NCBI GenBank assembly: GCA_007258455.2
Contig: VDFB02321327.1
Location: 124,001-188,000 of the forward strand
DNA: 64,000 nt
DNA from: Sequoia sempervirens
Lineage: Eukaryota; Streptophyta; Pinopsida; Cupressales; Cupressaceae
Direction: 5' to 3'
Below, one piece after another: positions 1 through 12,600 of the stretch. The notes beneath the pieces were generated by a model. The model worked only from the letters and a program-made list of their open reading frames with translations. It did no database searches and was not told where the DNA came from. How positions within the stretch are numbered: position 1 is the first letter of the stretch; each line of letters opens with the position of its first letter. Both the position numbers and the translations under genes were made by a program.

Positions 1-2234
1 GGTTTTTTTTTATTGTGGTCATCAAAGTTTGTTGTGTAGTTTTTATGTTTTTCTAAAGTGGTTGAGGTGGATTCCTTCAAAAGGTTGTCTGAATGTTGCG
101 TTGACATGATGGTTGGTTGTCCTTGTTTCTCATCTTTCTTTTGTGTGAATATGTATTCGCCCCTAGATGAAGGTGTGAATTCTAAGGATCCCCAATCATC
201 ACCAAATAATTTAGATGGAAATTCCTCATTGTTGCATTCAATTTCTATGTTGGATGTGGGAACCATTGTGTTCAAAGGACTTGTAGTTCCTTTTTCAAGG
301 TGCAAGCAACTTTCAGGCTTGAGATGTGCTTCAACTTCATAAATGTTATTGTTATAGACATATTTCATTATATGATGAATGGTTGAAGGGATTGTATGCA
401 TCTCATGCATCCATGGTCTTCCTAAAAGAAGATTGTACAAAAGATCATAAGCCATGACATGAATACGAGTTTGCAAAGTAACCACCCCAACCATAATAGG
501 AAAAGTGATTACACCAAGCGGTTTCTTTGTTGAATTATCAAATCCTCAAATAGATAATGAATCAGGTATTATTTGTGAATTGTCAACATCTAATTGATCA
601 AGGAGATTCACACTACGCACATTAAGGGCAGAACCATTAACAATAAGGGTTTTTCTTATCCCTATCCAATTGTATCAAGAAATGATCATGAAAGCTTTGT
701 TTTGTTTTTGCAACTATAAAGTAGTGAGCTCATGTTAATGGAAAGTAATATCAAGATTAGTTTGATTCGTTTGATGGGTTAAGGATGCTACATCATTCAG
801 AGTTGTACCAGGAGGAACATCAATTTGGTTTAAGGTTGTTTGAAGAATATTGTGGTAATTTGGTGAGTTTTGAAGTAAATCCCAAAGGGAAATTTTTGTA
901 GGAGTATTCTTTAATTTTTCAACAAGATCATACTGCTTTGTGTGTGGGATGTAGTGAGGAGCACTAGGTGGATTGGGTAAAGGTAAGGAGGGTGGGATTG
1001 GTTGTGGTGGTTATGGATTATTTTGAGTGTTATATGTATGACCAACAGTATCATCACTAGGTTTTTGCAACACATTGGTTTTAGGGGGGTAGAGGGTGTA
1101 TTGGGGTTGGTTAGAGGGGTGAAGTTTATGTGAAGGTGGGTAAAGAATAAGTTGAGGTTTATGTTGATTTTTTTGTTTGTGTGAAGGTGGGTAGAGAGTA
1201 AATTTTGGTTTAGGTGAAGTTTTATGTGAAGGGGGATAAAGGATAAGTTGAGGTAGAATAATGTTCACATCTTGTAACAATGGAGAGACTTCATTATCTT
1301 TGAAGGGCATGTTATCTTTGTCTTGGGTCATAATATCCTCCCTATAAGGAGAGTTCTTAGGAGAACCACAAACCACATGTTCATGACAATTAAGGTTTGG
1401 TTCATCCAAAATAACTTCATTGCCACTAAGGGAGTTATTAATGGTTGAATGTGTTGGATTATTGATGATGGGGAGATTAGTGGAAGACTTTATGCAATCG
1501 CCCAGTGTTTGTAATGTCTCATTCTATTGTTCCATGTTATCTACCCTACTTGAAGAGCTTGTAATATTTTCATCTAAGGTTGAAATTTGCAAAGTAGCTT
1601 CATCACAAGTGGGAGAGGCATCAAGAGAAGAAAAGGCATCACATTCTTGGTTTTCAATGATTGGATCCTTTTGCTTAATTATGTATGCTTGGATGGGGGA
1701 AACATTAGGAAAGGGAGCAAGAAGATCCTCATGATTATCTTTGATTAACTCCCTTTTTCCAATAATGTCTTCCAAAATAGGGGAAGAAAAATAAAGAGGA
1801 TTTTCATAGGTCTTAAATATTTGAGCATCTAATGTCAACATATCCTCCTCACAAATAATGTGATTGCCATGATTACTCACAAAAACATTCTCACAAATAG
1901 GAGAAGAGTTGGGAGATGAATCTATGGTATCATCATTGTGTTGTGTTGTGTGATCGTCATGATTACTTAGTGTGATGTCCTCTTCTGTAGTAATGTTATG
2001 TCTAATAGGAGAGGTAAGAGGAGAGAAAAAACTCAGATTGTCACAACTCTCATCAATTGGTTCTTCTAGCACTAAAATATCTACTTCACAAGTGTGATAG
2101 ATAATAGGAGAACAAATGTAAGTGTTATGAATATCCAAGGTTTCTTTCACTAAACCAACCTCGTCCACAAAAGGGGAACTAGGAGAGGGATCTATGACGA
2201 ACAAAAAAGATAGGGGAAAGGACCTCATATTCAT
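1..2234 (-). pseudogene. Ty3/Gypsy gag-protease fragment, runs off the window start
   Basis: On the minus strand an open frame of about 400 codons runs from 2234 to 1011, broken by one TAG at 1524-1526. After a stop at 1011 the same polyprotein continues through a Pro-rich stretch to a retropepsin-like region at about 700-340. The N-terminal part is acidic and Ser/Asp-rich. Residues encoded at 1100-1260 repeat the motif YPPSHK. The protease part shows NGSALNV near 630 and LGRPWMH near 420, as in plant Gypsy proteases. The residue before NGSALN is Val where the family has the catalytic Asp, so the enzyme is probably dead. Seen: motifs, stops and repeats. Known: the D(S/N)G and LGRPW motifs of Gypsy retropepsins. 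No reverse transcriptase lies inside the window. Confidence 0.7.
1079..1260 (-). repeat. YPPSHK-encoding tandem repeat
   Basis: Four imperfect copies of a 45-55 bp unit encode (L/F)xLYPPSHK-like peptides separated by Lys/Gln/Pro-rich spacers, inside the Gypsy gag-protease frame. The last copy is degenerate (YPPKTN). Such Pro-rich spacer repeats vary in copy number between related elements. Confidence 0.65.
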
Positions 2235-2442
2235 ATGCTTTTAACAAAAGTTACTTACAACATGCAATAATATCTAAAAAGAGAACATGAAAGATGAGAA
2301 CTATAGAATTTTGTAATGAAAACATGATGGAATAATTAATGTACAATCTTGAAATGTAACAATGTGAAAGAAAAGATGCAAATGAAAAATAAGGTTGTCT
2401 AATCCCTTGCCCCCAGTTAGTGTAGGACAAAGGTGAGCCAAA
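2235..2442. other. Junction between two oppositely oriented retroelement fragments
   Basis: This stretch separates the minus-strand Gypsy frame from the plus-strand coiled-coil frame. A purine-rich tract on the minus strand (plus-strand cccttgcccccagttag, about 2404-2420) could be an old polypurine tract. No terminal repeat or target duplication could be assigned. Confidence 0.3.
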
Positions 2443-3393
2443 ATGATTACACTGAGTGTTGACACTGTAGAGATATCTCAAGCCAGGTATATGAAATTGT
2501 TGGAGAAGCATAACAAACTAGTTGAGGAGTACAAAAAAGTGAAAGATATTGCAGTTAGGGTAGGCCATAAGACCTTTCCCACTTTCCCATCTAGTACCTC
2601 ACTGCAAGATAAAGATACCTTAAAATTAAGAACTAATGCATTGAAGGTTGAACTCCAAATGGTCAAGTCTGAGAAGAACAAGCTCCAGGAGAACATGAAC
2701 AAGATTACAAACGATATGGCTAATGAAATTTTAGGCCACAAATTGACCAGAGCAGTCCTTAAAGAAAAATCCACATGGTCAACCTATAAAGGAATACATG
2801 AAGCATTTGAAAGGTTCCAACATGTTCAATAGGTTTTTCCAGAACACTTGGAATAAATGGAGCAATGGATAGAATAGTTTAAGGGAGATTCAAACAAATT
2901 CAAAGGAAGACCCTGAGGCTTCAACAATTCTTCTAAACATAATAAGGGGAATTGAAATGATTGGTGAAGTTACAGGCTTCCATGAGAGAATTGGTGGGTA
3001 GCTACAAGGTAAAATAAAGGATTTCAGTGATATAGAGGAATGTGGTATGCCCAAGATCCTTAATGAAGATGGAACACTCGAAGAGTATGAACCATGGAGG
3101 GATTTCTTCAGGCATCAAACTACTACAAGTCCATAGATAACATACATCAATGATAAGTTGGACTTAACTATGATAAATGGTATAATTGATAAATTCATCA
3201 TGATTCAGATTGACATGGAAACTTTTGTGAAAGAAGCTAGAGTAGTGATTGATGCAAGATACAATGCATATAACACAAATGTGCAAAAGTTATTGGATAT
3301 CAACTAGCCCATAGATGATGAATACAAGGAGTGGATGGATAAATATGTTGAATAAGCCATTGGGATGGTGAGATGGATATAGAGCATGGTCTA
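2443..3393 (+). pseudogene. 3' part of an unknown coiled-coil ORF from a retroelement
   Basis: The first 130 codons (2443-2832) are open and encode a Lys/Glu-rich helical segment starting around YMKLLEKHNKLVEEYKK, a likely coiled coil. The frame then shifts by two and stays readable to about 3393, with a few stops, through segments such as NTWNKWSNG, EPWRDFFRH and MINGIIDKFIMIQ. No catalytic motif is visible and I do not recognise the family. It is followed by a G-rich tract and an LTR-like sequence with a TATA box, so it occupies the last-ORF position of an LTR element. Its layout resembles the C-terminal halves of the ORFs at 23.5-27.2 kb and 30.7-32.8 kb. That homology is an inference. Confidence 0.5.
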
Positions 3394-4210
3394 GTATAAT
3401 ACAAGTCTGGCCTTTGAAATAACTATTTTAAAAAAAATCTATATCTTCTCAATTTGAAAGTACACATGGTAATCCAACCAATTTTATCTCTTTGCTTTAT
3501 GCTTCTTTCTGCTTTCATGTTTTACACTTTGTGCTGAGTAAGGTGATGACGAGGATAAGGATACAAGTTCAAGAAAGCTTCTACAATTTTTTTGTCCTTT
3601 TGTATTCCCCCCCATTTCTTCAAATGTAAATATAACCGCCTGGGGGTTGAAATGAAATGAAATAATTTTGAAATACAACTTGAAATGTAATGTGACTGGC
3701 CAATAGCCCAATGATTGTTGCTCCCTTGATCTTATAAAAGGGAATTCAAGGCTATTGTGTAGGTTCGTTGAAAATTTTGGTTGATCTTAGGTAGTTTTAG
3801 TAGATATTTTGATGAAGTGTAATAAGCATACAATGGATATAGAATTGCTCGCTGAGTCTTAGGTTGTGGGTCTATATTTACAGTCAGCTTAAAGGTTTTA
3901 CAACAATTGTAGTATTTGAAAATCGATAATGGAAAATTACATGCAGATTGTCTCCTATGGATTTGTTCATGAATTAGAAATGAAATGATCAAGGATTATT
4001 TTATTGGTCTCCAATTAATGTGGTTGGATGTTGTTTTCATTTATGCTTCAATTCAAGTACTTGATTTAAATTTTTAAATGCATGCACTTTTTTGTGTGCT
4101 AATTCATAGGATCTTTAAGTATTTTTTGTATGGAAGGTTTGAGTTATGAATTTGTAATGCAAATTCATAATAGTCTACAAATGTCAAATTCTTTTATTGT
4201 TGTGTTATAG
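3394..4210 (+). mobile_element. Probable 3' LTR with preceding polypurine tract
   Basis: A G-rich tract (gcctgggggttgaaatg, about 3638-3654) follows the coiled-coil ORF, as a polypurine tract would. Beyond it the sequence has promoter architecture: a TATAAAA box at 3733-3739 about 80 bp into the presumed LTR. The 3' limit is not resolved; 4210 is a guess. The 5' copy of this LTR is not in the window. Confidence 0.4.
3733..3739 (+). promoter_or_regulatory. TATA box of an LTR promoter
   Basis: TATAAAA is set in a GC-flanked context (cttataaaaggg), about 80 bp downstream of the presumed LTR start and in the same orientation as the preceding coiled-coil ORF. Confidence 0.45.
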
Positions 4211-4214
4211 TATG

Positions 4215-4852
4215 TTGTTAATTTGACCCCGTCACCCTAGGATAATGCACTATTCTATATGTTAAGTGAATATCAAAGGTATCTAATCAGCTAGATCACA
4301 TCAAAGAACAACTTGTTTAATTAATATCATATTCAAAATGATGATGGATGTTGTAGTTCTTGTTTGAATTTCCCATTCTCTACTCCAAGTTGTAAAGGTG
4401 TAAATGATTTTCCAGTTCTTTGCAAATTGTCACTTATCGAGTCAATGATGTGAGAATATTTTTTCTTAACATGCAATGTACATCAAAGTCTTATGACAAA
4501 ATTTTATAAGTGCATTGTGGGATCACCCTCCTCGGTCTTGCAAAACTTGAAGTGTAGGAGGAAAGCTTAATTGCTTTCTCCCATTCACTGGCCAACCCCT
4601 TCTAGGTTGTTGATCATTAGAATTGGAAAATCCATAGGATTCCTTGAAGATCTGGTTGATATTTAAAAGAGCCAGCACATCCCACTAATTAACATGGTGC
4701 CTTGATTCAAGTTGCACTTGCACATTAATTTCTACCGAATCTAAACTGCCAAGAAATTCTTCAATGATAGAATCGGCTTCATCATCATCTAAAACTCCCA
4801 CTTCAGCTTGTCTCTTCACTATAAAAAAGATACTTCTCAATACTTATCCATG
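4215..4852 (-). pseudogene. gag-like remnant of a minus-strand retroelement
   Basis: Read on the minus strand from 4850, a broken frame is acidic (VGVLDDDEADSIIEEF) and later contains FCKTEEGDPTMHL near 4530. It lies directly downstream of a primer binding site and LTR (4853 onward), the expected place for gag. At least three stops interrupt it. I recognise no domain beyond its position. Confidence 0.35.
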
Positions 4853-4864
4853 GCTCCAATACCA
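4853..4864 (-). other. Primer binding site, initiator-Met tRNA type
   Basis: The minus strand reads TGGTATTGGAGC, two transitions away from the standard TGGTATCAGAGC complement of the 3' end of initiator-Met tRNA. It sits two bases from the LTR start at 4867. Confidence 0.6.
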
Positions 4865-4866
4865 AT

Positions 4867-5860
4867 TGTTGAATTTAATGATAGTAGAATAAAGGAAAGA
4901 AAAAAGATCGCAGGAAATAAAATGAATGAACAATCACACACAAACAAGAACACAAGATTTTTATAGTGGTTCATCTTATAGACTACATCCAATTTCAATA
5001 GGGGAATATCTTCTATTAATTCTCAATACAATACAATCTACATTCAAGCAACATCAACTCTTAAAACTTAGTCCCATCTCCAAAATAGAAAAATCTACCA
5101 AAACGGTCGACTTCTAAATTAGCAAATACATGCTAAAAAATATTTAGTTACAAAAGGAATTCATTTTGAGTGTGAGAGATACTGTCATTATAATTAGAAG
5201 GAATATTTGGGCTTCACTAAACCCAACGGGATAAACACACTGAAGCACTCCTCCATCATTGCCAATAGCAGGAACTAGAGCTGAAACAAAGGAGCCATGA
5301 GACCACAATTGACAAATGAAGAAACCCATAGATGGCCATAATTATAGAGAAAGCCTGCATGCCAAATTAATGCCGAGATATCACAAGAATTTCTTTAAGA
5401 TTCATATTATCTATTGGGTACAAAATTTGTAGGGAGAAGCTTAATACACCTATACAAATGACTGCCAAAAACCGTTAAATCAAATAAATTGAAGCATGTT
5501 AATATCATAATAAATGACATGAATTTCCATATGTTCACCCAAATATGTATCCTTGAGTATTCCAAAAGAGGGTGGCATGAAAATCCATAGAGCTAAAGAC
5601 ATATTACAAGTCCCAAGCAAGGCACAACAATACATTAAAATAATATGTGCCATGATAAAAATATAGTAGTCTCACCAAAAATCAATCGTCATCATCACCC
5701 AGGATTAAGCTATAATTACCAACAATGGGCTTAATAAATACTATTTCCCTCTCCACATCGGTTGAAAATTAGGGGTCAATACTTATCGGTAGGTGAGGAA
5801 CATTGATCCAATATGGAGAAAAACTCAACAACCAAATAAGATGTCATAACCAACCAAGTG
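4867..5860 (-). mobile_element. 5' LTR of a minus-strand retroelement, far end unresolved
   Basis: The sequence begins TGTTGAATTTAATG directly after the primer binding site and includes a segment (cacaagatttttatagtgg, near 4950) of the kind found in the Copia LTRs of this window. The partner LTR was not found, so the right limit is only approximate and no target duplication can be given. Confidence 0.45.
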
Positions 5861-6779
5861 CCATATCAAGTGCAAACTCATCTATACCAGTAATTAAGAT
5901 CCTATGCCAATAGAATTTGGGTGACAATGTAGCCCTACTCTACCTCATTTGACTACTTGTGGGAGATTCACACATGAGATGAGAAGATAGAGGAAGGAAA
6001 AACACGTACCAAAATATAATTAAATGTTATCCAACTACACAAATAGGTGACAACATACATCTTGGACCTTGATTTCCCTCTTAGAAAATATATAAATTGG
6101 AGGCTTCTCATCCCATTTTGGCATCTAATCTTATGCTATCATTATGTTTTCCATTTTATCACCTACCTTAATACTATCATCATGATATTTTAGTAATTCA
6201 AAACCCTAATCCCAAAATAATATTGCTAAGTTACTAAGAAACCACATTCCACCCATAAACACATCAAAGAGAACATCAAGTGGAGAATTGGGTTCACTCC
6301 ATTTCTATTCAATCAGAGGAAAAGAAATAAAAAAATATAAAAGGTTCAATGATTACATTAAATATTATAGGTTTTCATCCTTTTTTATTTTCATATGTTC
6401 AATTTCAATACCTTGTTACTTTATTACTATGTCTCCTAAATTAGCTCTCATGGAAAAGATTCATATGGATGCTTTTCCAAGAATAAAATATTATTATATT
6501 ATCTTCTAGGTTTTTCTTGCAAGGAATATGCACATGTGCCTAATGAGAGGCTATCAAAATTAAAAAAACAAGACAATTAAGTGTATTTTAAAACATGTTG
6601 TAATGGTGTTATAGGGAAAAATATTTGGCATCCCATGGCTAAGAGATTTATGTATAATAGATTTGCTATTTTTATAGATTAATACTTCTCTATTGTTGCA
6701 ACCGAAAGGAGATAGGTAGAAACATATGTATCAAATATATAATTACACCAATATATATTCACTAAAATCTCATGAAGGA
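5861..6779. other. Degenerate AT-rich sequence, no clear gene
   Basis: No convincing frame, repeat or RNA gene was found. By position it may be the decayed 5' portion (gag to integrase) of the plus-strand Copia whose reverse transcriptase starts near 6780, but no motif confirms this. Confidence 0.3.
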
Positions 6780-7398
6780 CCTAAAGAGGAGGAGGGATCA
6801 AATAGTGCAAATAAATTTGAAGAGGAGGAGAAACCTCCACCTCAACTTTTGAAGAGGTCCACCTAGAGAAAACAATAACCAAATATGTATAATACTCTTT
6901 GTTGAACATGTATTTTGTATTTAACTACTAAGATAGATGAGGCTGTAACTATGTAGGAGATATAGGACATGGTTGATTCTAATTCTTGGAGAGTGGTTAT
7001 AAATGGAGATATGGTTGCATTGAATACAATTACATTTTTGTAATTATTAGAATCTCTTTACTTTCCAGTGTGTGTTTAAAAGGAAAATTGGACTTGATGA
7101 AAGTTTTCATAGTATAAAGATAAGTTTTTTACAAAGGGTTATACCATCTTGAGATAATTAGTGATATCAATGTTTTTCCTCTAGTTGGTAAGATAACATC
7201 CATTTAATTATTATTATCTTTTATAGCACTCTTTGCTATCGAGATTCAGTAAATAGATGAAAAGTAATTTTTTATTCATGGTGATTTGGAGGAATATATG
7301 TGCATGACATGGGTAGAGCACTATAGAGAAGAAGGTAATGAATCTTTAGTTTGAAAGTTAAAAAAATATTTATATGGTCTCAAACCATCTCTTAGGAT
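6780..7398 (+). pseudogene. Ancient plus-strand Ty1/Copia reverse transcriptase, N-terminal part
   Basis: A heavily mutated frame on the plus strand shows Copia reverse transcriptase landmarks in the right order: an acidic linker (EEEEKPPP near 6825), then after shifts FIHGDLEE near 7275 (family HGDLEE) and KKYLYGLKPSLR near 7370 (family KKSLYGLKQSPR). It stops exactly where Copia A begins and resumes at 42954. It is the outermost recognisable host of the nest and, judged by its decay, among the oldest elements here. Confidence 0.65.
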
Positions 7399-8909
7399 TG
7401 TTGAATGAACAAGAAAACTGAGGGAGGGGGTGAATCAGTTGTATCAAATTAAAACATTAAAACCCTCAATAGTAATCAGATCCACATGTATTCATTAAAC
7501 ACTTAATCTGTTATAATGTTTAAACATGAAAGGTGGATAACAAAAAATTAAAAAACCAACACCATACACAAGAGAACGCCAAATTTATGTGGAAAACCCT
7601 AGAAGGGAACAACCACAATGAGGATCAGCTCACAATATAAGTAATTTCAAAACCAATACAAGGAGGCTCACTACCAATAGGATGCACTATCCATAAAGGC
7701 TCATAGCCTAAATAGAAATAATAAAGATGATAGAATATTACACATAAAACATGATCTCAATACAACTGAGACTCCACCACAATAGCTTCAACAAAACTTT
7801 TCATCTTCAAGAGATCAATCTACCTTAGCTCACTACATTCAACAATCTTGGATTATAGCTCACACTATATTTCACACTTCTACACTTAAATTTGCATCAC
7901 AACACTCAACTCTATTTCACACTCCATCTCGCATCAATTCGCCTTGCATTTATACAATCCATAACTTGAAAAATATCTTCAATTCAGCTACACTCACCTT
8001 ACACTTTACAAATTCAAAATAGGTCGGCACTAAGAATTCCCATGATGGATAGGAACAAAAGTGGACCAATACAAAACTTAGTTGGGACCCAAATTAACTC
8101 TCACACACCATGCTACACTTTCATTAATGCTTAAACATCTTCGAATGTAGTGTAAACACTAGGTCGAGTATTACCCATGCAAACAACTTTAAACTTTGAA
8201 TTACACACTTCCTCAAATCTAAAGATGACTTACAAACCACACACCACACTTCATCACTATCTAGAATATTCCTCTACTATCCTAAAATCCATCAAACTCC
8301 TTTGCAACAATTCAAACCTCTAGAATGTACTTAGCTTGTATAGTCAGACTACACTTCCAAACACTGCAATTCTTAAATCCATCTTCTAGAGCACCAAACC
8401 ATGAATACTCTTGATGCAGATAATAGATCAACACAATCAACATACCCTCAAAATCAAAAGAATTGAAGAGAAATTGAAGAGAAATGTGAAGAAAAAATGT
8501 TTCTCCTAGACACCTCTACAAGCAACACTGTGAAACTAGTTCACACACTGGTGAACATAACTTCCTTTGACCATCGATCTAGAAGCCAAAATTATGGATA
8601 TAAAAAATTTGAACACCTCTATCCAACATATCCAAACCACACAATAAAATATTCAACCTAGAATAAATGTGAAGAAAAACTAGAACACCTTCTTTTATCA
8701 ATTTTCTCAGTATCCTCGACATCTTTATCACTACCACAATAATCAATAGAATCTTATCAAAGTAACACTAGAGGTTGACACTAGTAAATCAATTGATGAT
8801 AACATAATGCAACTAATCAAAGCAACAATCTCTCTTAACCACTGCACAAGTGTCACCAATGACAACACAATATTGTTGACATTAATGACAACACCTCATA
8901 CTTACAACA
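7399..8909 (-). repeat. Copia A 3' LTR (left)
   Basis: It begins TGTTGAATGAACAAG and ends CTTACAACA, next to the polypurine tract. It matches 41414-42948 along its whole length with many transitions and small indels, so the pair is old. A G-rich box (gagggagggggtgaatcag) lies about 25 bp from the outer end. Confidence 0.9.
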
Positions 8910-9349
8910 ATCTCCCCCTTTGTCATTAATCACAACACAAGATGTGAAAATCCATCAAAGACAATATACACAACATTCCTTACAATATTCTCTCTCTACT
9001 ATCTCTTCCTCCTTCAATATTTTCATTTTTCACATGACATCTCTCTCTCCCTCTATATAAACAGAATTTTCACATGACCCTCTTTCTCCCCCTTTGACAT
9101 CAAGGCAAAGGATAAAATATTTTTCATTGTTCTCCCCCTTTGACATGGAACCAAGATACTTGTAATTTTTCAGTGTACTCCCCCTTAGAAGTATACACCA
9201 ATCAACTCAGCAACCTCTGCACAATGACACCATATATTTCATATTGCAACAATATCACTACCTACTCCTCCTAAGAGATAGCCACCAACATCATTCCAAG
9301 CAAGGAATGAATCCATAGACCCATTGGACTAATGCATCTCCATATGCAT
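8910..9349 (-). other. Array of polypurine tracts in the Copia A 3' untranslated region
   Basis: The minus strand carries at least four tracts of the type AAAGGGGGAGA: about 8910-8924 (adjacent to the LTR), 9084-9100, 9130-9146 and 9177-9188. The tract beside the LTR is the expected plus-strand primer site. Repeated upstream tracts are described for Sirevirus retrotransposons. The rest of the interval is non-coding. Confidence 0.7.
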
Positions 9350-9679
9350 CTAGTTAAAAGAAGGAAGGAAAATAACCTCCAACTTTTCCCAAAGATACTC
9401 AAAAGTATCCTTAGGAAGATCCTTAGTAAATATGTCAACAATTTGATCCTTTGTAGGTACATATTCAGGCTTCACTTCATTCTCCATAACATTCTCTCTC
9501 AACAAGTGATACCTAATTGATATATTCTTTGTTCTTGAATGCATCATAGGATTCTTCCAAATGTCAATTGCACTTGTATTATCACAAAAGATAGAAATGT
9601 GTTCATCATATACCACTATGATATCCTTCAATGTCTGTCTCATCCACAATATTTATGTGCAGCAAGATGTTACTGCAAT
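9350..9679 (-). pseudogene. Copia A RNase H, C-terminal part
   Basis: The minus-strand frame encodes the end of Copia RNase H, with FCDNTSAIDIWKNP (family YCDNxSAIxIxKNP), the RTKNISIRYHLLRE segment and VDIFTKDLPKD (family DxxTKPLP). A stop replaces a Gln codon just before ILWMRQ. The upstream part of the domain lies at 12922 onward, beyond the 9685-12916 insertion. Removing that insertion plus one copy of the atact duplication joins the two parts in frame. Confidence 0.85.
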
Positions 9680-9684
9680 ATACT

Positions 9685-12600
9685 TGTTGGTGGTTTTTCT
9701 TGTAAACCAGGTTGGTCTCCTATTATACCTATGGAGTAGCCATCTCCAATCAAGGGAAGCTCAGAGGACCTGGACCAACTGACAAGATCAAAAGATCTTC
9801 TGCACTTTAGGCTCTGCGAAACCAGGGTGGGTATACCCACACAATGCCTCAAATAAGACTAGACATTGCTTTTTATAGTAGATGACTCATGATGCCAAGT
9901 ATTGAGAACCTCAAATAGGGATAGATTCTCAGTAACACAATACTTGCAGCAACCAGGAGGTAGGGAAAGACATCAAACAAGATTGATTAAATAAAATGAA
10001 TGTTCTTAAACAAGATAACTTAAACCCTAAAGACAAATAGCATATATCAGACCAGTTCCATATCCATTGGGCTAGGAGTCAAGACAATTTGCAAATAGAA
10101 GGAATGGTTACTTGGAAAAATAAAGCCTATGTGAAACTAACCTTATTAATCCCACAACTAGTGATCAAATCTTAAAGACTACTTATCAAATCCTTCAATC
10201 ATACATGCAAATTTCTAAGATGATGAAAGCAATTTAACCTGTTCCTTGAACATGAGCTATTATCAAAATAGAAAATGCAAGAAAGTATTACAAAGGCTAA
10301 TGGAATGATCCTTGATCAGTTTCATTAACAATTCAAATGTACAATCCAAAGGAGAGACTCAAAGACCTAAACAAATACATTCAGATTCTGGTATGCATCC
10401 AAGAACCTTACAATTTACAGACTATAACCCTAGACCTCAAAATCTGGTAAAAACCTGACTCTGTGACTTAGTGCTCTTTTTGTTCTGATTTTAGTATCTG
10501 GCTGAAGACCCTTACAAATGATTCATAAATTCCATTTAAACAGCCCAGGGATCGCCATCCAGCTTAGAGCCACATCAACATGCCATGTCAGACCCCAACT
10601 GCATCATGACCAATCAAAACCCTCATTGTGACCTTCAACAACTTCTCTGGTCTCATAAATACCTCTGGTCAGATCTCTGTCAAGAGGGACATTCCTGCAC
10701 GGATAGAGATCAATCAACTCACACCAAATCTGTTGCCAAATCCGCATGTCCATACTCGAGCCATGTCGTCCTTGTACCAGAGTCGCGTCACCATGAATGC
10801 TAGCTTGGCGGAGCCAGCGACCAACTCTCTGTCGCCATGAATGCACCAGGCTTCTGGTTTTCACGTGCACCGTCATTACAAAACCCCAACCATGGTTTAG
10901 TTTGAAACTTTACTGTTGATCGTCCATGATCAGATGACCACCTTTTAAATCTCCATTTAGTCGTTGAAGCAAGCTACCACATATGACTCCTGCATTCACT
11001 GTTGACCACTGAATGATATCGCGCCACCTGGCATTCCTCATGGCCGTAGGCCCCAATGAGAAAGGGGACTCAATGTGACACATGTCGACATATCGCTATC
11101 CTTGCATGAGGCAAAGCCACAGATCACTAACAGAAAAGATAACCTCTCACCGAAAACTGCATGTTACATCGAGCATTCAACATAGTCGACAAGAGCTGGC
11201 CGGGTCGGCTAGACATCATATTGAAGTACCCACAGCCGAAGGGAGTCACATCGAAGGGTTAACACAATTGGTGAGACACAGAGGGGTCAGGGAGACATCT
11301 CCCTGACACATCGAACAGGAACCACCAAACAAAAGATCTCAGAGAGACATCACGAAGTCGCCCAGAGATCATAACGATACCAAAAGTCATACCAAGAGCA
11401 TGGTGGGGGGTGGCAAAAAGGATCTCAGGGAGACCAAGGGGAGTTAGGAAAACCTCACCCCGAAGAAAATAACTCTCACCGATTGAGCCTTAGAAAGAAA
11501 ACCCTTTATGCGATGTCATTGTGACTTTATGTTTCTTTCGCCGATGTAACCTTCTCCCATATGAATGTCGCTATAGCATACTGTCATCAGGGAGACCTCT
11601 TGTAGAATATATTGTGTCATACCAAGAGCCCTTCATTCACTCAGAGTCGCTAAGACAGTACTAACCCTTCGCCAAAAGTCCCTCATAAGACTTAGTTGCC
11701 AAGACTTGATAGGTTCGCTGAGACACCATATCGATAGCCATGAGTTTCACTGAAAGACCACGTGACCACTTTTGTTCACCGAGACCTCTAGAATGTCCTG
11801 CCGAAGATAAATTTCCAACGATGGTCGGTGTGACAATGAACATTCGCTATGACATCATACCGAGAGAAAAAATCATGCCGAAGGAAAACCAAATTGCACC
11901 CGCCGTCGAGAGACTTCCACATGCAATTGTTGGTGAGACCAAGAGGAGTTCGTGGAGACATCTCCCTGACATAACAAACACAGGCTGAAAAGATGAGGCC
12001 TCAGGGAGACAAGAAGGGGTCGCCAAGAGGTTATCCCGAGTGCCAAAGGTCACAGCGAAGGCAACGCAAGGCCGGTGAAAGCGGTAACAAGGGGCCGGTT
12101 AACAACAAGACAAAGGGGCTTGGGGGGAACTTAAGTTGTAGGTGTACCAACCAGGTAGGTCAATGAATCAAAAAGCCAGTGGAATGGGAACCAAAAGGTT
12201 GGAGCTGGAACCAGGAAAGAGACGGAGACGGAGCCGGAACCAGGAAAGAGATGGAGACGGAGCCAGAACAGAAAAGAGACGGAGATGGAGCCAGAACGAG
12301 GGAAGAAACGAAAACAAAAATGACCACCTGAGACCAAAACCCAACCCAGATCTGCCTCTGCAAAAGACAAAGGAAGGGAGACGAGAGCGGAAAAGAACCC
12401 AAAATTGGAACCCAGAAAAGGTTCCAAAACTTGTTCTCATTCCGATCCTGTGCCCGCCAAAGGAAACAAAGCAAAAAACAAAGGGAAGAATGTGGAGAGG
12501 AAAATGACTAGCGACCGACGTAGGGCAGAAAGGAAACAAAACCTCAATCACGCAGAATCGGAATCGGGCTGGATGCGTGAATAGTAACTAGAACTTCAGA

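Noticed and set aside
58..342. Plus-strand frame of 94 codons at the window start
   Set aside because: It lies opposite the Gypsy protease-linker coding sequence and has no independent features.
10585..11306. Several short frames in the 3.2-kb insertion
   Set aside because: They overlap on both strands, with no consistent reading frame and no protein features.
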